DNA from: Hypoxylon rubiginosum
Taxonomy: Eukaryota; Ascomycota; Sordariomycetes; Xylariales; Hypoxylaceae
DNA length: 64,000 nucleotides
Direction of reading: 5' to 3'
Assembly: GCA_902806565.1 (NCBI GenBank)
Contig: CADCXA010000009.1
Location: 1 to 64,000, forward strand
Part shown: one piece after another, positions 51,480 through 64,000 of the stretch
Layout of the letters: each line of letters begins with the position of its first letter
Position numbering within the stretch: the stretch's first letter is position 1
Translations under genes and position numbers: made by a program
The notes under the pieces: generated by a model
What the model saw: only the letters and a program-made list of their open reading frames with translations
What the model was told of the DNA's origin: nothing
Database searches by the model: none

Positions 51480-52450
51480 GCTTTTATTAATTTAAATACC
51501 ACTAAAAAATTTATATATTTATATAAATATTATATTTTTATTAAAATCTTTTAATAATTTTTTAATAAAATAACTGATTTTTTTAATATTATTAAATAAT
51601 AATTTTTTTAAATTTAATAAAATTATATTAAGTTAAATACTAATAAAAAGTTTATAAAATAATATAAACATAATAATTCTTATAAAGTTTTTAAAGAATT
51701 ATAATTTTAAATAATTAGTTTTTTTTATATTAATAAATAAAAATCTTTTTTTATTAATTAAAATTATATTTAATTAAATATCGCTTTAAAAGTTTTTAGT
51801 TAATATAAATATTATAATTTTATTATAATTTTTAAAAGATTATATTTTTAAGAAATTAATCCTTTTAATACCATTAAATAAAAATATTTTTAATTTAATT
51901 TAAATTATATTTAATTAAGTATTATTTTAAGGTTTTTTTATTAGTAAAAACATTATATTTTTATTATAATTTCTAAAGAATTATATTTTTAAATAACTAA
52001 TCTTTTTAATATTATTAAATAAAAATAAGTTAAAATTTAATAAAATTATATTTATTTAAATATTAATTAAAAGTTTATAAGTTAATATAAATATTATATT
52101 TTTATTTAAATCTTTAAATAATACCAAGTTTAAATAGCTTTTTTTCTTGGTATTATTAAATAAAAATTTCCTTATATTTATTAAGGTTACTTTTATTTAA
52201 ATATAACTTAAAAATCTATAAAACCATATAAATATTATATTTTTATTAAAGTTTTTAAATAATTTAAATTTTAATTAGTTAATTTTAGTGATATTATTAA
52301 GTAATAATTTCTTTAAATCCGTTAAAATTATAATTACATTTAAATAAATATCACTAAAAAATTTATATATTAATATAAATATTATATTTTTATTAAAGTT
52401 TTTAATAAATTTTATTTTAAGATAAATAGTTTTATTAATATTATTAAATA
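51480..52450 (+). repeat. Seven-copy satellite of about 140 bp
   Basis: The landmark ATATAAATATTATATTTTTATT recurs, sometimes altered, near 51,530, 51,660, 51,810, 51,945, 52,090, 52,226 and 52,370, at spacings of 132-148 bases. Each time it is followed by a TTTTTAA(T/A)AATT segment and a TATTATTAAATAA segment. Units are diverged but register is kept. No similar array was seen in the left block. Confidence 0.65.
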
Positions 52451-55410
52451 ATTTAACTTTTATATAATTAAAAAATAATAAAAAATAATATATTAATATT
52501 TAAACCTTAAATATTTTAAATATAAAATATTAATTATATATTAATAACATTAAATTATATATAAATTAATTTATTAACTATTTTATTAAAAAACCTTATT
52601 TATTTTAATTTATTTTATATATTATATATTATTATTTATTTTTTTTTATAAGTTATTTTTTATTTTTTATAAATATAAAATTCTAAAAAAATCTTAAGTT
52701 TTAACTAGCTTTATTTTTTTCTTTTATATTAACTAAATTATTATAATAAATATAATAAATAATTATATAAATAATAATTATTAAATTTTACTTTAAATTT
52801 TAAATAATATATAACATTTATAAAATACTTTTTTAATAAAATTTTTAATATTAAAAAACTTTTATATTAATATTAATAATATGGTAAAATGTATTTTATT
52901 AAATAAATTAAAAAAGTAAATAACTAAATATATAAAATTAATTATAAGAAATTTCCTTGGTAATTTATTAAGTTTAATTAATAAGTTAATACTTTTAAAT
53001 AACCGGTTTTAATATTTATAAAATAAAATAGAAATATTTTTAACGTATATTAAATTTATAGGTTTAATTAACTTAAAAAATTAATTAAAAAATATAAACA
53101 AGTTTTTATTTTATATTAATAAATTTTTTATTAATATTAATTTTATAATTAAATATATAAAATAATTTTTTAATATTATTATAAATTAGTTTAAATTTTT
53201 TTATTAATTTAAATAAATTTATTTATTATTAGCTTTTTAAGAAATTAAAATAATAAACTTTTATTGTTATTTTATTATTTTATAACTTTTAAAAATTATA
53301 TTTAAGGTTTTTAATAAAACTTTAAAATTTAAAAAATAATACGCTAAATATTTTTATTAATTATTACTATATAATAAAAAGAAATTTCTTAAGTTTTAAT
53401 AAGTTAATATAATAAATTATTCTTAATTATATTAAAAAAAATATTTTTAACGTATATTTAATATTAAAGTGTTTATTTATATTTTTAATTATAATAAATA
53501 ATTTATTTTAATATAAGTTATTAAAAACTTTTTATTTAAAAAGTTATAAACTAAAAATTTACCTTTTATTATAATGTAAATAAAATCCTTTTTAACGGTT
53601 TAAAATAAAGATATATTTTTTATTATAATAAAAGTAAAATTTTTACTAGTAGTTTAAATTAAATTATTATTTTTTTTTAATAATAAAAAACCTTTTTTAT
53701 AAGTTTTTTAACATTATTCTTAAATTTATTTAATTAGGTTATATATTTTTAATTAATTATAATTATATATATTAGTTTTTATATATTGATTTTTTATATA
53801 TTTTTTAATTTATATTTAATTTATTTTAAAAACTATTTAAATATTAATATATTATATATACTATTATTAATTTATTAAAACAGTAAAATATTATATAATA
53901 GTTTTATATTTAAAAAAGGTATTTTTATTTAAATAATTAATAAAATATAATTAATTAAAATAAATAAAATTATTAATTACCAGTTTTTTAATTTTATTTT
54001 TTTAACTTTAAATATATATAATTTTTTATTTTTAATATAATGGTTTTATAAATAAAAATATATAACTTAATAAATTATTATATAATATAAATAACCTGGT
54101 TATTTTTTAGTTATAATAAAAAACCATTTATAAAAAAATATAAAAAAAAATAAAAAAAAGTAGTTATTATTTTTATTAGATTTTTTTAATTAGTTATTAA
54201 ATTTTTTATATTATATTTTTATTTATAATAACTTTAATATTTTTACTTTTTATAATGTTTTTATATTAAGATTATTATTTAAAAAATAATTAATAAATAA
54301 TATTTAATAAATATAAATATTAATTAAATTATTTTTATAAAAATATTTATAAATTTTTTAATAAAAGTTTTTATTTAATATATTTATATTATTATTTATA
54401 ATTTTATATTATAATTATTAATTAATGGAAAAAAAAATATAAATAATATATTATATTTAATATTTAGTTTAATATATTTGTTATTTTTTATATTATAAAC
54501 AGTATAAATAATATAATTTATATAATAAATTTAAATATATTTATATAGCTTTTTATTAATTTATAAAAAAGTAAAATAATTTAAAATACGCTAGTTAAAA
54601 ACATGTTAATTAAAAACATACTAAATAAAAATATATTATAATATAATTATTTTAAGAATTTTAATATTATTAATAAAAATACTATATATATATTTAATGT
54701 TTTAAAAAAAAAAATAACTATATATAAAAAAATAAAACATTTAATATATAATTAGTTTTAAAACTAAATAATTTTATAAGTAAAAATTATTTTTTATATT
54801 TTTTTTATTATAAAAACTAATAAGGAAATATTATATATATTAATTTATAAAATAATTAATAGTAAATTTATATAATTTATATAACCTTTTATTTAATTAA
54901 TATATAGATTTTAATAAAATATTAAGTTTAGGTTTTTTCTAGGAATAATAATTAATTTATATATTATTAGTTTTATAATAATATTTATTATAAATTTAAT
55001 TTTAAATTATTTCTTTATTTTTAAAAAACTAGATATTTCTAGTTTATTTAATACTTTTAAATTTAAATTAAGGGACGTTTTTATATAATAAAACTTTTTA
55101 ATTATAAATTAATAATATTTAGTGATTTTTATAATAAAAATATAATATTTTAATTTAAAATAATAAATATAAAAAAAAAAATTTTTAAAGTTTATATAAT
55201 AATATATAAAAAAAAATAAAGAACTTTAAAACAAGTTATTATATAGTTATTAATTTTAAACCTGTTTTTACTAAAAATAAAATAAGTTTTTTAAAATAAA
55301 TAAAAGTGTTAAAGGTTTTATATATTAAAGCTATTATTTATATTATTTTTTTATTAAAAAAAAAGGCTTATTTTACTATTAGTTTTATATTATTAATAAA
55401 TTTATAAGCG

Positions 55411-55592
55411 AGTAAAAAAGGTAAAGAAAAAGGTAAAAAAGAAGGTAAAAAAAAAAATAAAAAAGAAAATAAAAAAAGAGATAAAAAAAAAGGCAAAGAA
55501 AAAGGTAAAAAAAAAGGTAAAGAAAAAGGTAAAAAAAAAGGCAAAAAAAAAAATAAAAAAGAAGATAAAAAAAAAAATAAAAAAGAAGGAAA
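55411..55592 (+). repeat. Purine-strand 12-bp array (GGTAAAGAAAAA type)
   Basis: About 180 bases consist nearly only of A and G, with single T or C at fixed places, organised as 12-bp units like GGTAAAGAAAAA and GGTAAAAAAAAA. In one + frame this reads as a run of Lys with Gly, Glu, Asn or Asp every fourth residue (GKEKGKKK pattern) from 55,412 to about 55,646. A TAA lies just upstream and there is no ATG. It could be the remains of a Lys-rich low-complexity coding segment. Confidence 0.75.
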
Positions 55593-58500
55593 TATTTATT
55601 TATTTATAGTTAATAAGGGAATAAAATATAAAATTAGGTACTTTTATTAAAGATTTATTTATTAAAAAATCCTTTTTTAAAACATTTATATTAATTAATT
55701 ATTTATAATTTTATAAAAAACTTACTTAAAAATATAAAGTTATTTAACCGCTTATTAAACTTATTAATTTAATTATAAATAATTATTTTATAATTAAATA
55801 TAAAACCTTTATTATATTAAAAAACTAGATTTAATATAAAAGTTTTTTTATATTAATTAATTAAATTAATAATAGTTTATAATATAACTTAATTTTAAAT
55901 TATAAATATAATATTTAATAATATTAAATACTAGGTTTTTTTTTAATGTAATTATTTTACTTATATATAAAAGCGTAATATAAAAAAAAATTACTAGTTT
56001 ATATTTATATATATTAATTAAATTTTTAAATATTAATAATTAAAATATACTTTTTTTTTAATCTAATAAACCATTTTATTTATTATATAATAATATAAAA
56101 TATATTAATTTTATAAAACTATTAATTTTATTTATATAAAATTTATATTATAATAATAAATTACTATGTAATTTTTTAATTTAAAATAAAAAAGGATAAT
56201 TATATTAATAAGTATTAATTAATTTTAAAAATTAAAAATCTAGATTAATTTATATAATATTTATTTAAGTTAAATATAGTAAAAACGGTAATAAAAACAA
56301 TGGTAATAAAAGTGGCGGTAATAAATATAATAAAAATAATAAAATTAAAAATAAAATTATTAATAAAAGTTTACTAGAAATTAACTTTTAATTTATATTT
56401 ATATAAATAAATTATATAGTTAATTATTTAAAGTATTATAACTTTATTTTTATTTTATTTTATTTTTTAAACTTTTTTTATTATATTTTTTATTAAAAAG
56501 GTATAGGTTTATTTAACCCACTTAAATATTTAAAATATAATTTACTTAATATTAAAATGGTAAAAATAATTAAAAAACCATGTTAAAAACTATATATAAA
56601 TATATAAAAAATAATATAAAAAACAATATATAAAATTATATAAAATAATATAATAAATAATATAAGTAATATTAAAATAAAGTTATTTATAGTAACTATA
56701 AAATAAATGTTTTTTAATTTACTTAAATTTTTTATTTATTATTTATAAATATTTATAAAAGATATAAAATTTTAAGTTACTTTTTTATAACTTTTATAAC
56801 TTTTAAATATCCTTAGAAATATCCCTTTTTTTTTTTTATAAATTAAGTTATATATTTTAAGTTTAAAATAATTATTTTATATGTTTAAATAAGCTTTTTA
56901 TATTTAATAAAAAATATATTATAAGAATTTAAGTTTAATAATTTAAAGAAATAATTAAGTTTTATTTTTATAATAAATACTTTTAATATTAATAAATATA
57001 ATATATATATATATATTTATTAGTTAAATTATTAATTATTAATATTATTTATAAAAAATCTTTAATTAAAATATTAATCTTTAATATTTAAAAAAATAAT
57101 AAATTAATAATAAATATATTTATTTTATTGTTTATTAAGCGTGTTATATTATTTATATTTTTATTTATATTATATATTAAAACTTAATTATTATTAATAA
57201 AAAATATTATTTTATTTATAATATTATTAATTACATTTCTAACTTTTTAAAACATGTATTTATTTATTTATTTAATACCGTGATTTTATTTATAATATAA
57301 TTATTTAAAACTTAAAACTTATTTATTATATAATAATTTATAATTTTAATATAAATGTTTATAATTTTAATATAATAGTTTATAACTTTAATATAATAAT
57401 TTATAACTTTAAGTTTATTAATTAGTTAATTATAACTTTAAATAAATATTATATATATTTATATTTTAAATTTAATTATTTATAGTTTATATTTATATAT
57501 TTAAAGTTTATATTTAACTATTTATAATATAAAGTATATTTAAGATCTTGTTATTTTATTATATAATAAATAAGTTAATATATTTTATAAATTTTTATAA
57601 TAAAACTTAATAATTATTTATTATAATAATAAAGTTTAATTAATTGTTAATATTTATTATAAAAATAAAATAAAAAGAATATAAGTTTAATTTAAAATAA
57701 AATGTTTAAAAAAAAAAATTTATAATATTAACTAAAAAAAAAAAAAGCACTTATTATATTTTATATATTTATTTAGTAACTTAATTTAATATAAATATAT
57801 AAATATAATTTAACGAGGTTATATTTTTTTATATATTTATTTTAATTTAATTAGTTACTTTTATTATTAAAAATATAATAGATATTTTTTTATAATTTAA
57901 AAAATATAAAAATTATTTGTTTTTTATCGTTAAAATCTTATAATCTATAAATTTATTTTTTTTTTAAAATATATATTAATATTTAAAATTTAATTAACTA
58001 TATAAATATAATTTAAAAAATATTATTATACGTGGGATTTTATATATATAATATAATATATTAAGTATTATTATAAAATAAGTTACTTTTTAAAAAAAAA
58101 AAAAAATTAATTAATTATTTTATAATTATATAAAAGGTGAAAAATTTAAAAGATATTTAATAATTATAAACATATTATTATAATATAAAAATATTTATTT
58201 AAAATAAAGTTATTATTTTTAAATAAAGTTTTTATTAATATATAATATTATTAAAAAAGTTTATAAAAAAAATAAACATATTAATATATTTATAACTTTA
58301 TATATTTTTAAATTAATTAATCTTATTTTTTTTAGTTTTAATATAAAAAATAATATAAATATCTTTAATTAATTAATATTATAATAAAAAAAATAAATAT
58401 ATTAATAAAAGTTTAATTATTTAGTTTTTACTTTTAATAGAGTTATAATTTTAATAAGTGTTAATTACTTTTATTTTTAACTTTAAAGTATTTCTTTTTT

Positions 58501-59654
58501 TTTTTTATAATTACATTAATAAAAAACATTATATAATTATTAAATATTTTATATTTAAATCTTATTATTTAATTATATTATTAGTTTATTATATAATTTT
58601 ATTTTTATTAAATCTTATTATATTTATTAGTTTTTTTTAGCTTCTATAGAATTTTTTTAAATATTCTTTTGGTTTTTTAATATTAATAACATTTTAATTA
58701 ATTATTATTTTTTTTACCTTATTTTATATTATTAGTATAAAATAAATTACCGTATTTATTTTATTAATTAACCTAGTTTTTTAAATTTTTTATTATATTT
58801 TTTACTATTATAAAAATATTTGATTTTTGTTTTTAAAAATTATATTTTTAGTTTAAAATATAAAAATCTATATATTTCTTAGTATTTTATAACTTTAATA
58901 TATAAAAAATTATAAATATGTATTTTATTTTAATTATACTTATAAAAATGCCTTTTTTTATTAATTATAAAATCTTTTTAAATTATAATTTTCTTGTAGT
59001 AAAAAAAAAATTTACCGTTTAAAAAACTATATAATTTGAAAAATAAAAGTAATTTATTTTTTTTAAAAAAACTATATAATATATTAAAAAAGCTTAACTT
59101 ATTTTTTATTAAAAAATTATATAACCTAAATAAAATTAACTTATTTATTATAAAAAAATTAAAAGAAACTAGCTTATTTTTTAATAAAAAATTATATAAT
59201 TTAAATAAAATTAATTTATATTTTATAAAAAAACCTTAATTAATTAAATTAATAGTAGAATTTTAATTTTAAAGATTAAAAAAATTTTATAAAATATAAA
59301 TAACTTAATATATAAGCTAAAAATTAAATATTATTATATTAATATATATTAATATATATAAAATATATTATAATATTTTATTTTAATTTATTTAATTAGA
59401 TTATATATTTTATTTTTTTAAATTTACGGTATTTTAGATATTTAAAATACTTATACTACGTTATTTAATATTATTTTAAAACGCTGGCTTGGCTTTATTC
59501 TTTTTTTAAATATAAAGATATTTAATATATAATCTAAAAATAATATTTTTTTAAAAAATAATTTTATATTAATAAATTTTTTTTTAATAATATTATTTTT
59601 ATTATTATTATTTAAGTTAGATTAAAAATTAACTATTATTTTATTATTATTTAA

Positions 59655-59775
59655 AAAAAGGTTATTTATTTTATTTAAATATAATATATTTAATTTAAAG
59701 TTTAATAAAAAACTTTTTATTTTATTTAAATATAATATATTTAATTTAAAGTTTAATAAAAGATTTTTTATTTTA
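59655..59775 (+). repeat. Tandem duplication of about 58 bp
   Basis: Two nearly identical units containing TTTAAATATAATATATTTAA followed by TTTAAAGTTTAATAAAA, then two short copies of TTTTATTATTTAATAAT. Confidence 0.75.
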
Positions 59776-62700
59776 TTATTTAATAATTATTTTTTTATTT
59801 TATTATTTAATAATAAACTCCTTTTTATACTATTTAATAATATAATTAAAATTTAAAATATTAAATCTTTATTTTTTTAATATATCTTATTTTTTTAATA
59901 TATTATAACTTTTAAATCTACTATAAAATAAACTAAATATATAAAGAAAATATAGAAGTTTAATGTAAATAAAGTATTTAATATTTTTTTTTAACGATTA
60001 AAATTTAAATTTAATAATATTATTTTTAATAATAAACTTTTTAATAAAAATGATTATAATATACTAGTAATAATCTTAAATATTATTATAAAAGTTAAAT
60101 AAATATATAATTAATTTAAAAGGTTATTATTAAAAATATATTATAAAATAAAAGTGATTAAATTTAAAAAAATAATACTAGTTAAAAAACTTATATTTAA
60201 AAAATTTAAATTAAATGGTAATTTAAATTAAATAAGTGATTAATAAAAAAAATTAAATAAGAATATAAAAATAAATATTATAATAAAAAAGGTTATTATT
60301 TAAAAAGCTTATTAAAATATAATATTTAATAATTATATTTATATAAATTAAGGTTTAATTAAAAAGGTTTTAAATTTATTTATATTTAAACGCATTTTTT
60401 CTTTTTTTAATAAAATTATTAAGAAAATATAATCTAATTTATAGAAATTTCTTATATTAGTATTTAATATTATTTTAAAATTATTAGTATATAAAGTTAT
60501 AATATATATATTATAGTTAAAGCTTAATAAAAATAATATATTTATATATATATTTATTAAAATTATATATAATAAAAAAATCCTGTTTATTTAGTTTTTT
60601 ATAAAGTTAAAAAATAACGGTTTTAATAAATATTTTATTAATTAGGTTAAAGAAAATTAAGTTATTATTAATTTAATAATATATATTAATTTAATAAAAA
60701 TGTTTAATAATTAATTATAAAATATATTAAATGTTAATAAATTTAAGTTAAATATTATTATATTTGGTTTTATTTTTAATAAAATAAATATGTGTTTTTA
60801 TATTACGTAACAATAAATATAAAATAACATCGTTTTTTTTTATATTTATTATATTAACGTTTTTATTTTAATAAAAGAAAAGAAATATAAGAATTTATAT
60901 ATAATAATTTTTAATATTACTTATTAAATAAAAAAAAAAAGCCGTATTTTATTAATAACTATTAATTATATAATAATATTATAAATAATAACTAATATTT
61001 TATTAGTATTACTTTTTTTATTATAATATAAAAAATATTTTTATAAAAATAATTAAATATTTTAACCTTAATTTTTATTAGTTTTAAATAAGCTTTTTAT
61101 TTTATTATAAAATTTAATTTTTATAAAAAAATAACCAGTAAAATATTCTTATAAAAATATATAAGTATTTTAACTTTTATTATTTATAAATAAATTATTT
61201 TATTTATTATAAGGTTTAACTTTTATTAAATTATAATTAATAAAGCGTTTTTTTAAATGTTTATTAATATTTTTATTTTTAATAACTAAAAATAAGTTAT
61301 ATTATTTACTATAAAATTTAATTTTTATAAGCTTAGTAATATTATTATTTAAATAATAAAAAAAATATTTTTTTAAAAATATATTAATATTTTAATTTTA
61401 ATTATTTATAAATAAAAAGCTAGGTTTAATTATTATAAATAAATGTTAAATATTTAGTTATTTATAAAATAAAATACCTTAAATATATAAATATAATTAA
61501 AAAATTTATAATAAGGTTAAATAAAATAAAAGTTTTTTATAAATTAAATGTTAAAATAACATATATTATAAAATTTTTAAAAGTTTTTATAGTTACTTTT
61601 ATTAGTTTAACTTATTTATAATAAAATTATTTATAGTAAAATTATTTACGTAAAAATAGTTTATATTTAATATAATATTTATTTTTAAATTTTTTATTAA
61701 ATTTTTTTAATAGGTTATTTTAAAATAAATAAAAAATTAAAAAACTAAGATGTTATATTAAAATAATCTCTAGTTAATTAAAATGAATTATTTCCTTTTT
61801 TTTTTTTTTTTTAATTTTTCCTCCTTTTTTTTTCTCTAACTATTATAAAAAATAATATTAATATTAACAGTAAAAATATTATTTATAATAAAAACATTAT
61901 ATTTAAAATAGTTATTTATTAAAAAAATAAAGTTTATAATACCTTATTAATTTTTAATAACTAATAATATTATAATATTTCTTATAATATAAATAAAACA
62001 CTTATAGTAATTTTAATAAAACATATTAACTTTTATTTTTTTTATAATATTAATATATTTATAATTTATTTTTATTAATTATATATTTTTTTAGTTTTTT
62101 TTTTAGTTAGTATTTAATATATTATTTATTAGTAATAAATAATTAAGTAAAAATAATATTTTTTTATAATTTATTATAATAAAATCCTTTTAATTTATAA
62201 TATATATAATTATTAATTTAAATTATTATTTTTTTTTTATTAAAATATTAAACGCTTAGTTATAATTATAATATTAATTAGTTAAAATAAATATATAAAA
62301 TATTAATATTTACTTATAATTATAATATATTATTTTTTTATAAAAAAATTATTATTTATAGTAATTATATATAAAAATTATTTTTTATATATTTTTTTAT
62401 AATTAAAATTAGTTAAAATTATAATTAAAATTATTATTATTAATCGCGTTATTTAAAACTTTTTTACCTTTTTATAATTAAAAAGCTTTTTAAATTATAA
62501 TATATTTTTTTTAAGATAATTATTATTTTTTTTAATGGAATTGTTTTTTTTATTATTACTTTTTTTTTTTTTATATATTTAATGTAATTTTCTATTATAA
62601 ATATTACTTATTTAAATTAAAAAAAATAATTGGTTATAAAAAAAGAAAAAAAAACATAAATAACTAAACATATAAAATTAATTATAGTTAATTTATTTTA

Positions 62701-63379
62701 TGAATTATTAATTATTGTTAAATATTTAATTAATTTAATAAATTTTTTTTATATTTTATAAAAAGCGATAAAAATATTTATAATAAATATAAAAGGTATA
62801 TTAAAGAATATATTTTTTAAAAAATATGAGATTAATTTTATTAATAATTATATAAAATAAATATATTATATTTTAATTAATATAAAATATTTTATTATAA
62901 TAATGTTTATTATTATATAATTATTATATACATTATTAGTTTTTTTTAATTTATAGTTAAAAATATTTAAAGGTTTTAATTAAATTTATTTACTTTTTAA
63001 ATTTTAAAAATTTAAAGTAAAAGTAATTTTTTAATATTTATTTATTTATAATTTTTTATTTAATATATATAGCGTTTTTAATAATATATTTAATTTTAAA
63101 AAATAAATTATAAAATATTTTTACCGTTTAACGTTATATAGTAAAAAATAATTTTTCTAAGATTAAAAAAGAAGAATAATGGTTATTATTTTTTTTAAAA
63201 TAAAAAAGGAAAAAGTTAAATATATATTTTAAGTATTTATTTTTTATAATTTTAATAGTTACGATACCTAGTTAATTTCCGCTTAAATTATTAAGTTATT
63301 TAACTTTTTAAAACCTTGGTAATTTAATAAGAATATTAAGTTTAAATTTATAATAAAAATATTAATTAAATTAATAAAA

Positions 63380-63490
63380 ATATTATTTTTATTTATAATT
63401 AATATAAAGTTTATAAATAAATTAAAAATAATAAATATTAAAGTTTTATTATTTATAATTAATATAAAGTTTATAAGTAAAATAAAAGCG
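63380..63490 (+). repeat. Tandem duplication of about 75 bp
   Basis: The segment TTATAATTAATATAAAGTTT plus its flank occurs at about 63,397 and again at about 63,457, with an AAATAATAAATATTAAAG spacer. A local duplication in the A+T-rich block. Confidence 0.6.
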
Positions 63491-64000
63491 ATATATAATA
63501 AGGATTTAATAATTATAATTAAAATGAAAATAATATTTATTTCAGTGTTTTATTAAGTTTCGTTGGTTTTAATTAATAAAAAAAGAAATGTTTATAATAA
63601 TAAAAACAAAATATAAATAATTATTTAACACGTAAATAAGTTTATTATATATATTATTAATATATTATTTTAATATTAAATTAATTTTTATATTAACTTA
63701 AAAAATTATATATTTATTTTATTTTTAAATATATAATGTTTTTTAGTTATTTTTATTAAATAAAAAAAAAAAACCATAAAAACAATAAAAAAAAACTAAC
63801 TAATATACTTATTTATTTATAAATAAATTTTTAATTTAAATTAAATAGTTTTTTTATTTTATTTAAGTTTATTATATAAAATAAATATATATATTTAGTT
63901 TATTTATATAAATAAAATATTTATATTTTAATTTAAATATAAAAACGCTTAGTTTATTTAATAATGTTAATAATCCGATTTTAAATGTAAATTTTAGTTT

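Larger units (their letters stand above)
47691..64000. other. Right A+T-rich block without genes
   Basis: Base composition falls within about 80 bases near 47,700-47,780 and stays very A+T-rich to the window end. Stop codons are dense on both strands. Short frames such as 58,458-58,640 and 59,036-59,239 are low-complexity Ile/Phe/Lys/Asn strings. Several tandem arrays are listed separately. The 4.1-kb repeat family of the left block was not recognised here by eye. Probable RIP-degraded transposons; no boundaries supportable. Confidence 0.7.

Noticed and set aside
58458..59239. Two short open frames rich in Ile, Phe, Lys and Asn
   Set aside because: Low-complexity strings produced by A/T composition; the second is also internally repetitive at DNA level.
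1..64000. tRNA genes, rRNA, CRISPR arrays, telomere repeats
   Set aside because: No cloverleaf with A/B boxes, no rRNA landmark, no spaced identical repeats, and no TTAGGG tract was seen.

Overview
The window is a filamentous ascomycete (Pezizomycotina) nuclear segment with a two-compartment layout. About 25 kb of ordinary base composition (roughly 22,970-47,690) carries intron-containing genes and gene remains. On both sides lie very A+T-rich blocks (1-22,965 and 47,691-64,000) with no intact gene. Introns of 47-140 bp with GTRNGT/GTAAG donors and CTAAC/CTAAT branch sites, a fungal highly reducing polyketide synthase, and repeat copies that differ mostly by C/T and G/A transitions all point to a fungus with repeat-induced point mutation (RIP). 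Palindromic CCTAGGTA/GTACCTAC words in the intergenic DNA recall those of many Sordariomycetes. The species cannot be named from this.

Left block: a repeat of about 4.1 kb occurs twice in direct orientation (1-4160 and 14,931-19,100), with a third, shortened copy at 21,655-22,965. Each full copy contains the wreck of a protein-coding frame broken only by TAA codons, plus minisatellite arrays. A 42-bp array (4610-6060), a hexamer microsatellite and an A-tract lie between. The block ends abruptly at a G-run-rich junction.

Gene island, left to right: a short-chain dehydrogenase/reductase (+); a decayed GH18 killer-toxin-type chitinase remnant (-); a RING-finger protein whose reading frame continues past two TAA codons (+); an unidentified decayed block (-); a phosphatidylserine-decarboxylase-like gene broken by a frame-changing deletion (+); a secreted S10 serine carboxypeptidase (+); an AIG1/IMAP-like GTPase with a coiled coil and a CaaX end (-); a highly reducing polyketide synthase of 2469 residues, KS-AT-DH-MT-ER-KR-ACP (-); and, divergent from it across a 642-bp shared promoter, a complete cytochrome P450 of 524 residues (+). 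The multi-exon models for the SDR, RING protein, carboxypeptidase, GTPase, PKS and P450 were assembled from splice sites and close in frame.

The PKS and P450 are the core of a reduced-polyketide biosynthetic locus. The SDR and carboxypeptidase are possible tailoring or release partners (inference). No transporter, cluster regulator or dedicated thioesterase is visible. Genes near the left edge are mostly broken, while those from 31 kb rightward are intact. This would fit mutation or rearrangement spreading from the repeat block.

Right block: about 2 kb of geneless normal DNA grades into A+T-rich sequence holding several tandem arrays, notably seven units of about 140 bp (51,480-52,450) and a purine-only-strand 12-bp array (55,411-55,592).
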